Positions 7,651 through 10,081 of a stretch of DNA of 10,081 nucleotides are shown one piece after another. Numbering within the stretch: the stretch's first letter is position 1; each line of letters starts with the position of its first letter. This DNA is from Hepatocystis sp. ex Piliocolobus tephrosceles. Taxonomy: Eukaryota > Apicomplexa > Aconoidasida > Haemosporida > Plasmodiidae. The stretch spans positions 1-10,081 of the forward strand of contig CABPSV020000711.1 in assembly GCA_902459845.2 (NCBI GenBank), in the 5' to 3' direction. A program made the translations under genes and the position numbers. The notes below the pieces were generated by a model that had not been told where the DNA came from, did no database searches, and was given only the letters and a program-made list of their open reading frames with translations.

Positions 7651-9034
7651 TAGTAACTTAAACTATTTAATGTTTGTACTATTCTACAGTTGTTGCTATT
7701 TTTATATATCATCATTTCAAACAAACAAAAAGTAGAACATTTTTTATTTTTTATTTTTTATTTTCATAAAAATGTTTTTACAATTTTTTAATTTGTGTAT
7801 AAAAAAATAGTAATACGATAAAGCGTAAAAAAAAAAAAAAAAAAAAAAATACAAAACCTAGATTATAAAAAAATATACTAACTTCTAACAGTTTAATCTT
7901 CCTAATTTATTGCAATTGCAATTGTTATTCGTTTTATTCAACGGCTTACTTATTTAGATTCCTACTTTTGTTTATATGATGTTATATTTATTTATATATT
8001 TTTTACATAGACTTATGTAGACTATATAAATATATATACCTATTTTTGTATGTATATTTATATATTTCTATTATATATTTTTTGTTACGATTTACAAAAA
8101 GAATAAAAAGTTGCGGTAAAAACTAAATATACAAAATTGAACTTGATTTCTTAATATATATATATATATATATATGTATTAATGTGTTTACGTATTTTAT
8201 TATTTATATTAAAGATCTCTAATATATAAAAAAGCTAAGGGTATATATGTATTTAAGTGTGCAAACAAGATATATATATATTTAAATATATGTAACTTTT
8301 AAATTTTTTTTTTTTAATTTCGTGTAATACATATGTATATATATGCATAATAAATTATGAAAAAAAAAATAATTAAAAATAAATAAAAGTTAATGGACTT
8401 AAAATTTTGCATGTACAGATAAAAAAGTAATAAAAAATAACCTTTTTTTTTTTTAGAAATATATATATATATATATATACCTTATACATATAAGTTAGCA
8501 GGAAACTAAAAAAAAGAAGAAAGATGGGTTTATAAAATGTATGTATTTTCACAAATGCCATGTACACGTAAGCATAAATATATTTACATGTATATATGAT
8601 TAAATAAAGAAATTGCTTTTTTTGTTTAATTTGTTTAATTTATTTTTTTATTTTTTTTTATTTTAATGTACATATATAAATGTAGATACGTATTTATGTG
8701 GTTGTTTTCAATTTTATTGATAAACAAATATATTTTTTTTGCCATACATATTAATATATATAATATGCGTTTGTATATATGTGAGTGTGTTTGTTTATAT
8801 ATTTTACTATCTTTGTATGTTCTCTTGTGTATAAATTGTTTTGCCAGTAGAAAAAGGCAAATGTATACTGTTATATATTTTACATCTACAGATGCGTATT
8901 TTGTCACTTTTTTCTTTATATTAAAATACATGCATACGTATTAATGTGCGGACACGTTTGTTGTAAATATGTGCTACTATTTTATAATAAATACGTAGTA
9001 AATCTATAACAAAAAAAAAAAAAAAAAATATACA

Positions 9035-9072
<38 letters not shown>

Positions 9073-9624
9073 AGATTAATCATTGGGTGAGTATGTACAT
9101 CTAACATGCTTTTCATTCATCTATTACTTTATGTCATATAGTGTAAGCGCTTAGTCAAACATAAAAAGTTTGTATATAATATATAATATAAAATATATAA
9201 TATATAGGTTCAAATACGGCAAAACATGCAAAATGAAAAAAAAAAAAAAAAAGAGCACTTTAAAAAACTAAATATAACAATGTATATATACAGTAGCTAA
9301 AGTAATGCCTAAACATATCCATGATAAATAGTCAAACGTGTTAAATGACAAACTTCTCTTATAACATTATTCATTTTGTTCTTATTCATTTTGTTCTTAT
9401 TCATTTTGTTCTTATTCATTTTGTTCTTTTCATTTTGTTCTTTTCATTTTGTTCTTATTCATTTTGTTCTTTTCATTTTGTTCTTTTCATTTTGTTCTTT
9501 TCATTTTGTTCTTTTCATTTTGTTCTTTTCATTTTGTTCTTATTCATTTTGTTCTTTTCATTTTGTTCTTTTCTTTTTGTTCTTTTCTTTTTGTTCTTTT
9601 CTTTTTGTTCTTTTCTTTTTGTTC
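7450..9624. other. Convergent 3'-3' intergenic region
   Basis: SKP1 ends on the left and the Asn-rich gene ends on the right, so this holds two 3' UTRs and no expected promoter. It contains several (TA)n tracts (7519-7542, near 8157-8176, 8459-8480, 9044-9068), T39 at 7611-7649, A23 at 7827-7849, a CAATTGCAATTG palindrome near 7914, a TAAGCGCTTA palindrome at 9144-9153, and the minisatellite from 9372. AATAAA hexamers occur, for example near 8102, but they are too common here to call a polyadenylation site. No RNA gene or GC-richer island is seen. Confidence 0.75.
7611..7649. repeat. Poly(T) homopolymer, 39 nt
   Basis: 39 uninterrupted T on the plus strand, about 160 bp beyond the SKP1 stop and so probably within or just after the SKP1 3' UTR. 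Confidence 0.95.
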
Positions 9625-9640
9625 TTATTCATTTTGTTCA
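9372..9640. repeat. 14/15-bp minisatellite (CATTTTGTTCTTTT / CATTTTGTTCTTATT)
   Basis: About 18 tandem units mix a 14-bp form and a 15-bp form; near the right end the units begin CTTTTTG instead of CATTTTG. The mixed lengths scramble every reading frame, which fits noncoding DNA. On the minus strand the tract starts within the last codons of the Asn-rich gene and includes its stop codon, so it would form the proximal 3' UTR. Confidence 0.95.
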
Positions 9641-10081
9641 TTTACATTTCTTATTTCTCTCATTCGTGTTTTTCTCGCATCTAAAGAATTAATGTTTTTG
9701 TTATTTATATTAAAATTATTACCAAAGGAACCTTTATTATAATCATGCATCTGGTTGTGATTATTATTACTGTTGTTGTTATTTATGTCATTATTATTAT
9801 GCATCATATATTCATTTACATAATTTGTTGATTTGTTAGTATTGTTTTCTTGCATCATTCCCACACTATTAAAATTAATCATTTGATTATTAAATGTTTT
9901 ATTTGCATTTTCATCATATTTGTTGTTACTCATATTAGTTTTATAAATTTTATTATTTTGTTCATCATTGTTGTCGTTATTTTTATCATTGTTGTTACTG
10001 TTGTTGTTACTGTTATTGTTGTTGCTGTTGTTATTACTGTTATTGTTGTTGCTGTTGTTATTACTGTTATTGTTGTTGCTG
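9625..10081 (-). CDS. Asn-rich protein of unknown function, C-terminal part
   Basis: An open frame enters from the right edge and ends with TAA at 9625-9627, giving 151 visible residues. I do not recognise a family. The upstream part is Asn/Ser repeats (about 27-bp unit), then a segment rich in Asn with scattered Met, His and Tyr (GMMQENNTNKS, YVNEYMMHNNND, QMHDYNKGSFG). The last 20 residues, SLDARKTRMREIRN and then VNEQNE, are charged and least repetitive. Asn-rich tails and inserts are common in P. falciparum proteins of all kinds, so they say nothing about function. A GTAAAT sequence inside the AAT-GTA-AAT codons near 9642 could instead be an intron donor after REIRN, but I see no convincing downstream exon. 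The N-terminus and any conserved domain lie outside the window. It is convergent with SKP1. Confidence 0.8.
   Translation of the reverse strand, partial: SNNNNSNNNSNNNNSNNNSNNNNSNNNSNNNDKNNDNNDEQNNKIYKTNMSNNKYDENANKTFNNQMINFNSVGMMQENNTNKSTNYVNEYMMHNNNDINNNNSNNNHNQMHDYNKGSFGNNFNINNKNINSLDARKTRMREIRNVNEQNE
9991..10081 (-). repeat. 27-bp coding repeat, Asn/Ser-rich
   Basis: A 27-bp unit recurs up to the right edge and encodes nine residues of Asn with two Ser (SNNNNSNNN pattern). The last copies are nearly identical in DNA, so the array is recent and may continue outside the window. Confidence 0.88.

Noticed and set aside
7446..7735. Plus- and minus-strand frames around the T39 run
   Set aside because: Poly-Phe or poly-Lys from the homopolymer with short random flanks, lying in the 3' flank of SKP1.
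8373..8944. Frames of 64-98 codons on both strands in the convergent intergenic region
   Set aside because: Tyr/Ile/Lys-rich chance frames in (TA)n-laden DNA, overlapping on opposite strands with no domain.
9345..9742. Three plus-strand Phe-Val-Leu-Phe frames
   Set aside because: All are readings of the 14/15-bp minisatellite; mixed unit lengths shift the frame, and the right end is antisense to the Asn-rich gene.
1..10081. tRNA, rRNA, snRNA, mobile element or CRISPR array
   Set aside because: No GC-richer island, cloverleaf, transposase-like frame, target-site duplication or spacer-repeat pattern was seen; the tandem arrays have no spacers.

Overview
This is a very AT-rich eukaryotic window with long poly(A)/poly(T) runs, many (TA)n microsatellites, short phase-preserving introns (GTA...TAG/CAG) and low-complexity inserts rich in Asn, Asp/Glu or His inside otherwise conserved proteins. 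That combination points to a malaria parasite, most like Plasmodium falciparum and its close relatives. This is inferred from composition and protein style, not from a database match.

Layout, left to right. (1) 116-1088, minus strand: the 5' part of a gene whose product carries a basic N-terminus, a 20-copy Asp-Glu-Pro repeat, and then a domain resembling the CLAMP / flagellar C1a-32 / CFAP119 family of axonemal central-apparatus proteins. It continues beyond the left edge, probably through an intron. (2) 1089-2853: intergenic AT-rich DNA that should hold the promoter and leader of gene 1 and the 3' UTR of gene 2. (3) 2854-4284, minus: a complete single-exon gene for the U1 snRNP 70 kDa protein. 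(4) 4285-6158: a divergent promoter region of about 1.9 kb, with a 12-bp minisatellite, a run of exactly 48 A on one side and exactly 48 T on the other, and a 14-bp palindrome. (5) 6159-7449, plus: a complete five-exon SKP1 gene encoding 162 aa. (6) 7450-9624: a convergent 3'-3' intergenic region with homopolymers and a 14/15-bp minisatellite. (7) 9625-10081, minus: the C-terminal end of an Asn-rich protein of unknown function that runs off the right edge.

The genes are not an operon, and nothing suggests a shared pathway: U1-70K acts in splicing, SKP1 in SCF-type ubiquitin ligases, and the CLAMP-like protein probably in the male-gamete flagellum. I found no mobile element, CRISPR array, tRNA or rRNA. 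The most notable points are the CLAMP-like assignment with its (DEP)20 insert, the replacement by Lys of the SKP1 proline that is hydroxylated in other protists, the mirrored 48-nt homopolymers, and a stop codon that lies inside a minisatellite. I see no convincing undescribed system.
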